Positions 25,701 through 35,412 of a DNA stretch of 64,000 nucleotides are shown one piece after another. The position numbers were made by a program, and so were the translations under genes. The DNA is taken from assembly GCA_017506865.1 (NCBI GenBank), contig JAFCMP010000053.1, forward strand, positions 248,001 through 312,000. Reading direction: 5' to 3'. The notes under the pieces were generated by a model that had not been told where the DNA came from, searched no databases, and was given only the letters and a program-made list of their open reading frames with translations. The stretch is from Tribonema minus. Lineage: Eukaryota; Sar; Xanthophyceae; Tribonematales; Tribonemataceae. The number at the start of each line of letters is the position of its first letter. The stretch's first letter is position 1.

Positions 25701-28700
25701 CACGCTGAACAGTTTCAGTCATGGGCAGCTTAACTTGAAGATGCGCATGGAAGGGCAGGAGCTGGACTTGCTGCCTCCTCCACGGAAGTTATTGACCAGT
25801 TGGTCAGTGCTTCACGTGTATTATGCCTGTTGACATACCAGTACACGTGCGTCTCATGCACATACACATGTACATGCATATGCACATGCCCCCCCCCCCC
25901 CCCACCCATGCGCTCACTGCAGGCCCCCTCACCAACCCGGCCGACCACTTGTTGGATGTGGTGTCGCTGATGCGCATACTTCAACATGCAACCCCCCCCC
26001 CCCCCCCCCCCCTTGCGCTCACTGCAGCCCCCCTCACCAACCGGCCGACCATCTGCCGGATGTGGTGCCGCTGATGAGCATACATGCATACCCTCCCCCC
26101 CCACACACACACACACGCGCTCACTGCAGCCCCCCTCACCAATCCCAGCCGACCGCGTGCTGGGCGTCGTGTCACTGACACGCATACATGCATACCCCCC
26201 CTCCCCCCCCGCCCCCCACGCGCTCACTGCAGCCCCCCTCAACAACCCAGCCACCACCTGCTGGACGTGGTGATGCTGACGCGCAAACATGTATACCCCC
26301 CCTTGCCCCACGCGCTCTTTATTTCGTTTTTTGAAAGAAGCTTGCATTCTTCTCTATATACTGCAGCCCCCCTCACCAACCCGGCCGACCACCTGCTGGA
26401 CGTGGTGTCGCTGACGCGCTCAGAGTCCAGCCACTCCTTGGCGGTGAGCACATTGCAGCGTTGAACGTTGCACAGCTGCAGCACTCAAATGGTCCAAGGC
26501 TTCTGCTTCTGTAAACATTGATGAGGTTTGACATGCGCGGCATATGGCTGGCTAAGTATCCCACTCCTTCAGCGGTCAGCTCGTCGCTCGTCACACCACG
26601 CCTCAGCACTCCACTGATCCAATGGTTTTTTTGGACTTGAAAACCATGATGTCACGCTTGCCATGCGCGGCGTGTAGCTGGGTAGCGTCGAACGCAAGTG
26701 TAGTTCAGCCCGCAGGCCTTTCCGGAGTTGGCTCTGTGGGCTCACCACGTGGGGGCTCCCTCCTCACCCCCCTGCGCCCATGCTCATGCACAGGATGTGG
26801 ACCTGGCCGCCGAGAGGGAGCTGCACCTGCGGTTCACGCGGCCCGAGATCGACCTGCTCCACGGCGCCGACAGGCCGCAGCTGCCGCTTCGGCAGACAAC
26901 ATCCTGGTTGCGGCAGTTCTCAGTCCTGCTGGATAGCTCCTTCAAGGAGCAGACCAGGAAGACGGGTATGATCGCTGCGCAGCTGATTCAGGTGAGATCG
27001 TCGGTCACGCACTTCATCTCGCGTTTGAAGCACTTCAAGTACGCGTTTGCGGCAGGATGAGAAAAATGGCAACGATCTCTTGATGGACACCGTTTTGCTT
27101 GAGCATCTTGCAGCCGCGGCTGATCCGGGTCAGATCGCTGGCCACGCAGCTCCTCTCGCTTTCGAGGTACTAGGGCGCATTGCGGCTTAGGCTGCTGCTG
27201 CTGCTGCGCAGGAGCAAATTTATGATTGCATGGGGCACCCGTCCCCCATTGGGGCCTTGATAAATACAAGTCCACAAGTGCTTCAAGTGTGCGCTTGCGG
27301 CAGGGCGTGTAATTATATGGCAATGCCGGAATGGTCGTATTGGGTGCTTCTGGCAGGACGGCACGTGCTGAGCATCCGCATATGCTGCTGCCATGACTCT
27401 CAGTGGACATTGTTTTGCTTGAGCATCTTGCAGTCGCGGCTGCGAAGGCATGAGGTGCTTTGAGTATCTGCTTAAGCTGCAGGTGCTTGCATGTCGAAAC
27501 AGCTGGCTCCAGTCCTTCATGTGCCCCATGGGTATCACTGTTTAAGCACATGGTTTGGCGGTTGTCCCCATGACTGTTTACCTGTACTTTCATTATAGGG
27601 AACCTAAATGGTGGTGGTTGCTTACCACGCATCAACACAGCTACCTGGGTCGCAGTTGTGTCAGCACGCCATGTCACATTCTTTTCTGCTTCGAAGTATA
27701 CACTTCGCTGTATTGATGTGTGCTTGACAAATGCCTTATCAAACACTCTGCTCTTTTATTCAAGTGCTCAACAGGCACACTACAGTACCTCAACATACAC
27801 TTTGCCGCTTTGACACGCTTGGCAGCCACGCAACGATCGACTCGTGCCTGCCGCGCACTCCACTTTGTCGCGCATACCTCCTTGCTGATGCACGCGTTTT
27901 CCCCGTGTTTATGTTTGTCATCGTCATCTCGCCTGTCAAATGGGCATCTGTGCGCATACCTACTTGCTGATGTACACTTTTTTCCCTGTGTCTTTCCTCT
28001 GATTGTCATGCCCCCTGTCAAATGGACAGATGCTCATCATGGCCATCCTCATCGGCTTTGCGTTCTTTCAAATTGGCACCGATCAGATGTCGGTGCAGCT
28101 GCGCAAGCCCGTCCTCTTCTTCTGCGTCATCAACCAGGTATTCATGAACTTGTTGTCTTCATTAATTCTTGTGTAGGGCGCAAAAAAGCCCAGATGGTAC
28201 ATAGATGCCCAGCTTATTGTCAGGATCTACACGTGTCTTGTGAAAGTCTGAAACAAATTCAATGTGCATTGGCGATCACTTCTAGACAACATCGCCAAAT
28301 GCCCCCCCCCCCCCCCCTCTACGTTCTCGTCCACCTGCCCCGGGCACTCTCTGGACTCCACCATGTGCTTGTGCTTTAAATAGAGGCCCCAGGGAGGCCG
28401 GGTATCCCGTGTTCTTCTGGGTTTTTGATTTTACTTGATCCTCTGCAGCAAGCTAGTTGGCACTGCGCCCCAAGAGATCGGACGCTGATGCGGCAACTCA
28501 GCCCAACATTCGCTCTCCTCTCAATAGGTACTTCAGGTTGGCAGCGCGTTAACGTGACTGCTTCAAGTACTTCAAGTTAATGGCATGAAGTGTCAAAGGG
28601 GGCACGCCCACCATTGCCTTGCAAGCAGATGCCGCTTGAATACTAACTGCAAAAGTTTGACTCAAATAATCATGACGACTGCGCAGCCGATCCATTGAGC

Positions 28701-31700
28701 CTCTGCGAGTATGGCGCAAGTTGAAGTCATGCTAGCACTGCCGATGTAGCTGGGGCTGTGTGAGGATGTTGCACCTTGAAACCCATCTGCTGCATGCATT
28801 GTGGTAACACGACATGTGCGTGTCAAGCAGGCAGCCAGTGAGCCAGCCGCCCACTGGGCAAGTGCAACTTGAAGTTTAGCACTTGCTTGGCGACTCCTGT
28901 AACCGCAGGGCCTCTTCAGCGCGCTGGCAGTGATCAACAGCTTCCCGGGCAAACGGATGCTGGCGCTGAGAGAACGCGCTGCGGGCACATACAAGAGTGA
29001 GTACTTCAAATATCTATGATATCGAGAAGGGGATGATGTTGCACAGTTGCAAGAAACAGTCAAAGCCATCTTGCCGTCATAGTACCTGAGGGAGTTCAAT
29101 GTGGCAGTTTTGTGCAGGGCGGTAAGTATCTCTACATTGACTTTTGGCTGTGGGCACAATCAAGACTGAGTGCGTCAGACGTCTTTTCGTGAACTTGAAA
29201 GAGAATGATGTTGCAAGAAAGAGTTGAGCCCATATTTTTTTGTTGTTACCTGAGGGAGTTCAAAGTGGCAGTTTTGTGCAGGCGATCAACATCTTCAAGA
29301 AATCTACATTGAATTTTGCGCGCACGGTGATGCCCGGTATGAGAGCAACTATTCTGTTCACAACTTCAACAAGGCACGTCATTGTCAAATACATTGCAGA
29401 GGTTGCATTGCATTGCAGAGGTTTGTGGGCCTTCTACAGCGGCAGAGAGCGTACCCGCTTGAAGTTTCGAGTGCCTGTGCCAACACCAGTTGAGAGCCTC
29501 ACACGCTACTGTAGCATCTGCATACGTAACACGCCCCATGTCTTTTCTTCAACCTCAAACTTCACAGTGTGACCCTCCCCCTCCCCCCCCCAGCGTCCAC
29601 GTACTTCACGGCCAAGATGCTCGCGGAGACTGCACTGCAGGTCATTCTGCCCATCATCTTCAGCTGCATAGTGTACTGGACAGTGGGCCTGCAGCCAGTG
29701 GCCAGCAAATTGTAAGTGCAAAGCAAGAGTCAAGTCTACTTTTAGCTCCAAGACTCTGCTTAAGGCGTATGTTGGTATCTCTGAGCTGCAGAGTACGTGG
29801 AAACTAGCGAGATGCCAGATGCTCTGGCACAGGATTGCAGCCAAGCGCTGGCAAATGGTACGTACCCCCAAAAACGCTTCCTGGATGATCTGCAACGCCC
29901 CCCATCACTGGCAGGTCAAGTGTGGTAGCAGTGCGCTTGAGACGTCAAATGCGTTCATGAGCTCAAATTTGCACCGCACGCTTACCAAATAATTTGAGAG
30001 GCGGCGCGCATTTTGTGAACAACATTGCGGCAAAAACATCGCTGACATTGCGACACCTTTGCCCTTGCACACGCGGCATCAGTTGTAGTGGCTCTCTCAA
30101 GAGTTGGCTGCCACTTGATTGCACGCAAAAATACATAGGTAGGGTTGCACAAAAACGTATTTGAAGTTTATTTCTGAGTTCAAGTGCCCCTTTTGTGGTG
30201 GAGTGTATGCTCCGAATCGAGCATACTCACCACATGTTCCACAAAAATGCTCTTCGTGCAGCATATGATCATGTTGAGGTTTGCTCAAATGTATTGCTGG
30301 TTGCCAAACAGGCCCCAAATACGCCGTACTTGTGTGGCCGAACACACTTTCATGCAACCCTATGCATAGGCGGCTCAGGGGTGAGCTTTGAGGGGATTAG
30401 GTAGATATGGGTGCCTTCTTGTACACGCGTGGTTTGCCCCAATTGCGGCAATGCTGCGCGGCTGCGGGTGCCTGTATGGCTCTTCAGAAGCAACGTGCGG
30501 GCTTTTGCACCTTAATGTAAGGGTCTACGGTTTGACGTTGCGCCAATCAGTATGTGTTCAGACTGAGCATCACCACGTAAAAAAGCACACTTGGAGTAGT
30601 GACGCTGGCGTGTGCCTGATCACGCAGCGGCAACAAATATGAGCGCTGACTGAGTCTTCAGAGACAACCCACTTTCCAGCCAGCGTTGCCCTTGTAGGGT
30701 TGTGACCGTCGTGTGATTGCATGTGCATGGCACCTCAATCGGACCTGCCCATGCACTGTAGTTACGACCGCAAATGGGCATATCGCATATTTTTGAAGTA
30801 GGTCATGTTTCTTATGATGAGTTCTGCAGGCTCGTGTTGCGTGAGGGCACGTTCTCAGAGCAGTCATATAGCTCACCCTCCACTGGGCGCTTCAAGTTGT
30901 TGCATGAGGCTGAGAGCAGTCGTGGTGACTCGGAGACACTCGCCGACGGCTGCCTGGCTGCCCCGTCACACGCGCAGACAATGTGCAAGTATACAGTTTT
31001 ACAACATTATTAATCTGCAACACGCGCTGATAGTCCATGTGCGCCCTGCAACTTTTTTTCGCATGTGTAGGAGGTCATGTCATGAGCGCGGTCGTTTTGC
31101 CCCCCCATTTTCCTCGTGCAAAGCAAAGGCCTGATGAATTGTCACAGCAAAAGCGTATGCACACGCAGCCTAAGCCATTCCGCCGCCGTGACGCTCCCCC
31201 CCCCCCCCCCTGCCCGCAGCTTTATCTTCACCGCCTTCATGATACTGTGCAGCCTGAGTGCACCTCACTCAACCTGCTGATCAGCGCGTTCGCGCACACG
31301 ACGTGTAAATCTCTTCCATAAAGTATGTAGGAGGGCTTGATGCCAGCGCAGGTGCCTGCCCCTCTGTGCAAAGCAAAGCGCCCGATATATAAAAATTAAT
31401 CAGCACAGAAGGAGCATGCTAATGTGCAGCTGAAGAAGCCATTCTGCCGCCGTGACGCCCCTCCCCCGGCTGCAGCTTCATCTTCACCGGCTTCATGATA
31501 CTGTGCAGCCTGAGCGCGATATCGCTGGCGCTGCTGATCAGCGCGTTCGCGCGCGCGACGGACCTGTCCGTCACCATGCTGCCGTTCATGCTGGAGACGT
31601 TCCGGCTGTTCATATATGTATGGAGGAGGGCCCCGGGCTTGATGTCAGCGCGGTCGTTTTGCCCCTCCGTTTGCCTCGTGCATAGGGAAGTGCCTGATAG

Positions 31701-34700
31701 ATCGTCACAGCAAAAGCACGTTCACACGCAGCTGAAGCCATTCCGCCGCCGTGACGCCCCTCCCACAGCTGCAGCTTCATCTTCACCGGCTTCATGATAC
31801 TGTGCAGCCTGAGCGCAACCTCGCTGGCGCTGCTCATCAGCGCGTTCGCGCGCACGACGGACCTGTCCGTCACCATGCTGCCCTCCATGCTGGAGACGTT
31901 CCGGCTATTTGGCGCGTTCTACATGCCCCCCGCCAGCACCCCCGCCTACTTTGTCTGGCTCAACGACATCTCGGTGAGCGCCGCAACCACCCGTCGTGAC
32001 AACGCCTCAGACTACCGTTTATGCTGTCTGATGAGGCTGACCGCGGAAGGCCGTCGCCGCACGAGACTGACAGCAGATTTTTCACGCCACAAGAGGCAAT
32101 GCTTTGGACCTATTCGACGTTCCGCCTCTTTGGCGCGTTTTATATGCCCCCTGCCAGCACCCCCGTGTACTTCGTCTGGCTCAACGACATCTCGGTGAGC
32201 GCCGCAGCTGCCAATCGTGTCAGTGCGTCACAGTATCGTTCATGAGACTTACTGCAGAAGCTCTTTGTGACATGAGACTCAAGGCAGATATGAACGTCAT
32301 GCAAAGCAGTACTTTGAAAGTTTAACCTGTTTGCCACTGATATTTACATGCACGCAGCTGGGACGGACAACCGCTGCCCTCCCCCCCACTTTCCAACTGC
32401 ACTTTTTACCAATTCTCGTTTAGGCCCAGATGTCAGAATGCATATGTGTCTCATAAATAAAATTAAATGTGTCTCAATACGAAACGACCATCACTGCTAA
32501 ACGACATTGCCAAATGACATCTCCCCCCCCTTCAAATCGTTGTCCGGCTGTACTTTGGCGATGCATTCATCTACTGCGTATCGAATATTATGCTGCCCCA
32601 GCAGCTGCGTCGTGTCCCCGTCGGTATCCGCAGTCAGGTCGCCGCCCCTGCTTCACGTGATTCCTGCGTGTATTGCAATGCCCGCCGGACAGCGGTCTGC
32701 GACAGAGCCCGCGGACGCGTCACTCCAGAGTATGTTGACTTGTCTCATCAGCTCTCAAGTCAGGGGGGGTGGCTAATGAATCACGCGTCTCAACAACAGC
32801 CTGCCATGCCGCAAGATGCCAGGGGGCGTAGCCAGAGCTGATGATTTGCACCATGTACCCCGCACGCTCGCTCAAGTTGATGCTGCCAGCACCTCGTCAG
32901 TGCTCAACCGACCCCCTGTTCAGAATAATCATTGATTATGATGACAGCGCACTCAGCATCACACGTTTTTTGCTGTGCGCGCTTTGGCAGTACGTCACCT
33001 ACAGCTACACGGGCGTGTCCATCAACGAGAACCGGGGGCTCAAGCTGACCTGCACGAGCGATGAGCTGGAGGACGTCAACGGCCAGCTCCAGTGCCCCAT
33101 ACCTGATGGCGATGTCATCCTGGAAGCGGACGGGCTTAACAAACTGTGAGTGCAAAATCAAGTACTTTATACAATGGGAAAGATGTGATTACAGTACCTT
33201 GGAGCGTTGACCTCTACAGTAGGTATGGGTATGTTGGTATGGAGTGGTGTTCGCGAGTGCGGTATTTTTGTTGTTGCAACTTGCCACAGCAAAGATCTTG
33301 TAAAAGGTGATGACATTTCTTTACCCGAACGCCAGCAGGACCCCCCAGAGGGGGGTGGGCTCGGGATCATCGGCGCATCCAGCTGCTCATTACAATGAAA
33401 TTGAATTGCTTTTATAAATCACTGCAAGCTGACCATGACATATCTTTGCAGTTGCGATTATGTTTCTAAATGTTCTTCATTGTCAGTCCAAAGATAAGGT
33501 GCGCTCAAAGCGGCATGTGCATACAGCACTCCACACTAGAATTCAAGTTAGTAGGATGCGCAGGGTAGTTTACTTGCGAAGCTCTCCCCCCCCGGGGGAT
33601 CGCTCGCAATAACAAAAAACACCATCAGAATCATCCGATTAGAACCAGCAACGCATGTATGCGGAAGGCTGTACTTAGTACTGCGCACGCTGTACAGCAG
33701 TCTACTTCAAGTGACACAGCGCTCAGCGTGTCAGCCCCCGTCAAACTGATTGAGGCATCGTTCTTGCCGGCCACCACTTGGGATGACGGCGGTACGGTAG
33801 CGGCCGTCGGCAACAGCAGCAGCGGTGTGCGGCTCCGACCATGGTGCACCAGCGCGCTCTGAGGTGCCTTGTGCAGCGGGCACGTGCTTACTTTTCTTAG
33901 CGTTCAGCGTTTCACAAGTTGAAGGCTACAGAGGCACACCATTGACCCGATGGCCCGAGAATAGGACCCCCCCTGCAAAATAATAATAAAATTTTTTACT
34001 ACTGCGGAAATACGCACGCATCACGATCTATGAGGCTTAAGACCACGGTCCCAGCGCCGACCTCCGGTCGGATGCTGGCCCCTCCGAGTCTCCCCTCGCC
34101 TATAAGTTTGTAAATTCTGAAGTGGAGGGGGCCTTTGGAGCACTTCGGTTATACCCACCATATCTTTCCATACCGAAAGATTTGGCAACAAATGCAGTTT
34201 GGCACCCGCTCGCAACGGCCTGCCCCTAGCAACAATCATCTTGCAGATAGCAGCTGCGGCCTACGTCTGAAGCCAGCGTGCTGCATCAGGGAAGCGGTGC
34301 CTGCAGCGGGCCGCACCGCTTGCATGCGCTCACTCCCTCGCTGCTGCTTGTGTGGCACCGTCCTGAGGGGCCCCAAGCTCTACTGCTACCTTGAATGTGT
34401 GCTGCTGCTGCGCGCGGCGCCAGCAATCCTGTGCGCGGTGACGCGTGGAGCCGGTGCGCGCAGCACTGCATGCACCGATCTTGCCTGGCGGTCTGTTCTT
34501 TGGTGCGCAAGTATCGTCGACAGGGCTGGAGCGACATGCGCTTGATGTGGTAGATAGGTTTCGTAGGCGTGCACACGTGGTAGCAGCATTGTTGACAGTT
34601 CAATGCTCTGTGTGATGCAGGGTACCCTGAGTGGCAGCTAGCGCTGTCAGTTGGCGGGGGGTGAACGAAAATAACACACTATTTTTTTATTCGAGTTGTT

Positions 34701-35412
34701 TTCTACATGCTTCCAAATCGCCATACTGCTGGATGGACGCATCGAGCTACTCAGCGCACGCTTCATGCGCGGCGCACAGCACCTCCTCCAGAACTCCACG
34801 CGCCGCTACCGCGGCATGCCTGCCGCACGCAGCGGTTCCGCGGTAGCGGCGCGTGTAGTTCTGCAGCAGGTGCTGTGCGCCGCGCACGAAGCGTGCGCTG
34901 AGTAGCTCGATGCGTCTGTCCAGCAGTATGGCGAAGCATATGGAAAACAACTCGAACAAAAGTTTTAGTGTGTATTTTTTGTTAGCCCGCCGTCAGCAGT
35001 GAGCATTACCCGCCACTCAGTGGTGCCCTCCATCTCCTCAGGCTGTGTCGTGCGTTGCAAAAAATAATTATTGTCGACAGCGCCTGCTACCACATGCACA
35101 CCTACAAAATTAATTGCGCGCATCAAGCGAATGTTGCTCCAGCCATGTTGGCGATACTTGCACACCAAACAACAGACCGGTCGTCAGGCAAGATCGGCAA
35201 ATGCAGTGCTGATTGCCGATGCACGCGGCGTCACCCCAGTGCTAGCACAGCTGTGACAAAACGCCGAATCATCAACAGTTGCTCAAATTGCTTTTTGCGT
35301 CCGCCTTGCCCGCGTTTGCAGGTCCATCGGCGAATGCGCAGGCATACTGGTCTTCTACATTGTGTTCGTGCGCTTCCTCGCGTACCTGGGCGTACGGTTC
35401 TTGAAGTGGTGA
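16739..35412 (+). CDS. ABCG-family (WBC) half-transporter
   Basis: Fifteen exons: 16739-16760 (start; first junction uncertain), 16914-17027, 18063-18183, 20615-20726, 22055-22208, 23943-24123, 25153-25193, 26367-26443, 26794-26991, 28030-28137, 28909-28996, 29594-29711, 31775-31973, 32991-33145, 35322-35412 (TGA). All phases from exon 3 onward close, giving about 592 residues, normal for a half-transporter. The N-terminal ATPase has Walker A MGPSG|SGKST split by an intron, Q-loop YVMQDD, signature ISGGERKR, Walker B LLFLDEPTTGLDS split by an intron, and H-loop IHQP. ESTGHPCPPLTNPADHLLDV is the ABCG linker. Six membrane segments follow (MAILIGFAFFQIG; VLFFCVINQGLFSALAVI; ILPIIFSCIVYWTVG; FTGFMILCSLSATSLALLI; MLETFRLFGAFYM; ILVFYIVFVRFLAYLG), with the usual Cys-containing loop (LTCTS, QLQCP, GECAG). 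It must dimerise to export a substrate, often lipid or hydrophobic, which cannot be named here. Confidence 0.93.
17708..17840 (+). repeat. Dispersed repeat family A, copy 3
   Basis: Direct copy in ABCG intron 2 (GCACTGTTCGACTCGTGGCC, GACTGCAGCAGCGGCGACCA, CTTGTCACCTAGAGCTCTAC). One frame is open across the unit, and similar short peptides (LFDSWP..AAAATTVI) can be read in copies 4 and 5. Confidence 0.88.
18325..18387 (+). repeat. Interstitial TTAGGG array
   Basis: About eight tandem GGGTTA units with few changes, in ABCG intron 3. It is flanked by a decayed copy of the preceding exon's end (AGCAACGCTCAGCTGAAGCG at about 18283). Confidence 0.92.
19364..19718. repeat. Inverted repeat with (TTCA)n microsatellite at its centre
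   Basis: Arms of about 130 bp: the left arm starts TCACTACCTGGCTCACAGGC and contains GCGTCCGGACGCAATCATT. The right arm is its reverse complement, ending GAGCCAGGTAGTGA, with scattered mismatches. Between them lie about 60 bp of TTCA tetranucleotides (19494-19553). It sits in ABCG intron 3. A fold-back transposon remnant or an inverted duplication are both possible. Confidence 0.85.
20418..20614 (+). repeat. Acceptor-side copies upstream of ABCG exon 4
   Basis: Two decayed copies plus the functional one of a roughly 67-bp unit: TACTCATTCATGGACTTGTG, then TTCCAC, then GCTGCACTCATTGCCATTGCAG, then CGGATACGTG. The last unit continues into the real exon as CAG|CGGGTACGTGATG. The copies keep the acceptor AG but break the exon start (GGATAC for GGGTAC). 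Confidence 0.9.
20795..21125 (+). repeat. Donor-side copies downstream of ABCG exon 4
   Basis: Three copies, near 20813, 20943 and 21081, of the exon end TGCGCTGCCCTCAGGACA, GCCGCGCAG, GCAAG|GTGCGTC, plus the following intron (GCTGACGTTACTGAACTCCC, GTTGTGCGCCCAGGCGTTGT). The unit is about 120-140 bp. All keep a GTGCGT donor. Confidence 0.92.
21680..21850 (+). repeat. Acceptor-side copy upstream of ABCG exon 5
   Basis: Repeats the intron end (ACGTCCCTTGCCCAGTC, TTTGCCGGGTCCTCTGAGCG) and the exon start up to the CACACCAGCGT triplets that match 22055-22115. A diverged donor-side copy of the same exon is at 22300-22400. Confidence 0.88.
23360..23780 (+). repeat. Two acceptor-side copies upstream of ABCG exon 6 (Walker B/H-loop exon)
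   Basis: Copies near 23425 and 23715 contain ACTGGACTC-like sequence after a poly-C tract. The second is still legible as DEPTTGLDSATALS before decaying. Each is followed by the same intron block (CGCACATGCCTGATTTGTGG, GAACTGCCA, CATTTGCACGC). A donor-side copy of the exon end lies downstream at 24190-24275. Confidence 0.88.
24723..24771 (+). repeat. Poly-G-rich tract
   Basis: Runs of G interrupted by T or AGGT in ABCG intron 6. It is the opposite strand bias to the poly-C tracts elsewhere in this gene. Confidence 0.85.
25886..26300 (+). repeat. Four poly-C-headed acceptor-side copies upstream of ABCG exon 8
   Basis: Copies near 25920, 26028, 26130 and 26230, about 100 bp apart. Each consists of a poly-C or CA-rich tract, GCGCTCACTGCAG, CCCCCCTCACCAA, then CCGGCCGACC and GGTGGTGTCGCTGA-like sequence. 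The intact exon begins at 26367 after a different tract (TTCTCTATATACTGCAG). The copies end inside the exon, before its GTGAGC donor. Confidence 0.93.
28163..28372 (+). repeat. Dispersed repeat family B, copy 1
   Basis: Begins near GGGCGCAAAAAAGCCCAGAT, continues ATCTACACGTGTCTTGTG, AAAGTCTGAAA and CGCCAAATG, then a poly-C tract, and ends at CTGGACTCCACCATGTG. It matches 53728-53925 along its whole length. It lies in ABCG intron 10. Confidence 0.8.
31195..31640 (+). repeat. Two acceptor-side copies upstream of ABCG exon 13
   Basis: The first copy (about 31215-31305) is decayed. The second (about 31476-31617) is nearly identical to exon 31775-31973 over about 140 bp and keeps its acceptor. 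It diverges after the triplets for FRLF, where the real exon continues into GAFYMPP. Both have the shared lead-in CATTCCGCCGCCGTGACGC. The second is the youngest-looking copy in the window. Confidence 0.92.
32100..32205 (+). repeat. Donor-side copy downstream of ABCG exon 13
   Basis: Repeats the exon end from ACGTTCCG through TTTGGCGCGTT, GCCCCCTGCCAGCACCCCCG, TTCGTCTGGCTCAACGACAT, CTCG|GTGAGCGCCGCA, with few changes. It has no acceptor at its start. Confidence 0.93.
32405..32560 (+). repeat. Dispersed repeat family B, copy 3 (diverged)
   Basis: Shares AATTCTCG, GGCCCAGATG, then AAACGACATTGCCAAATGAC, ATCTCCCCCCC in the same order as copies 1 and 2. The middle has diverged (an AT-rich stretch). 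It is in ABCG intron 13. Confidence 0.55.
34435..35235. repeat. Long near-perfect palindrome (fold-back) in the last ABCG intron
   Basis: Two arms of about 380-400 bp around a loop of about 23 bp (34815-34837). The inner arms are the most similar: 34736-34814 (ATCGAGCTACTCAGCGCACG ... CGCCGCTACCGCGG) mirrors 34838-34917. Outer blocks also pair, for example CGATCTTGCCTGGCGGTCTG on the left and its complement near 35175-35195. Both arms read the same short peptide on their own strand (RIELLSARF.RGAQHLLQN). The outer arms contain indels. Confidence 0.92.

Noticed and set aside
34021..34240. Possible structured RNA or LTR-like block with local palindrome (CCGACCTCCGGTCGG)
   Set aside because: No match to a known RNA family could be recognised, and no second copy was seen in the window.
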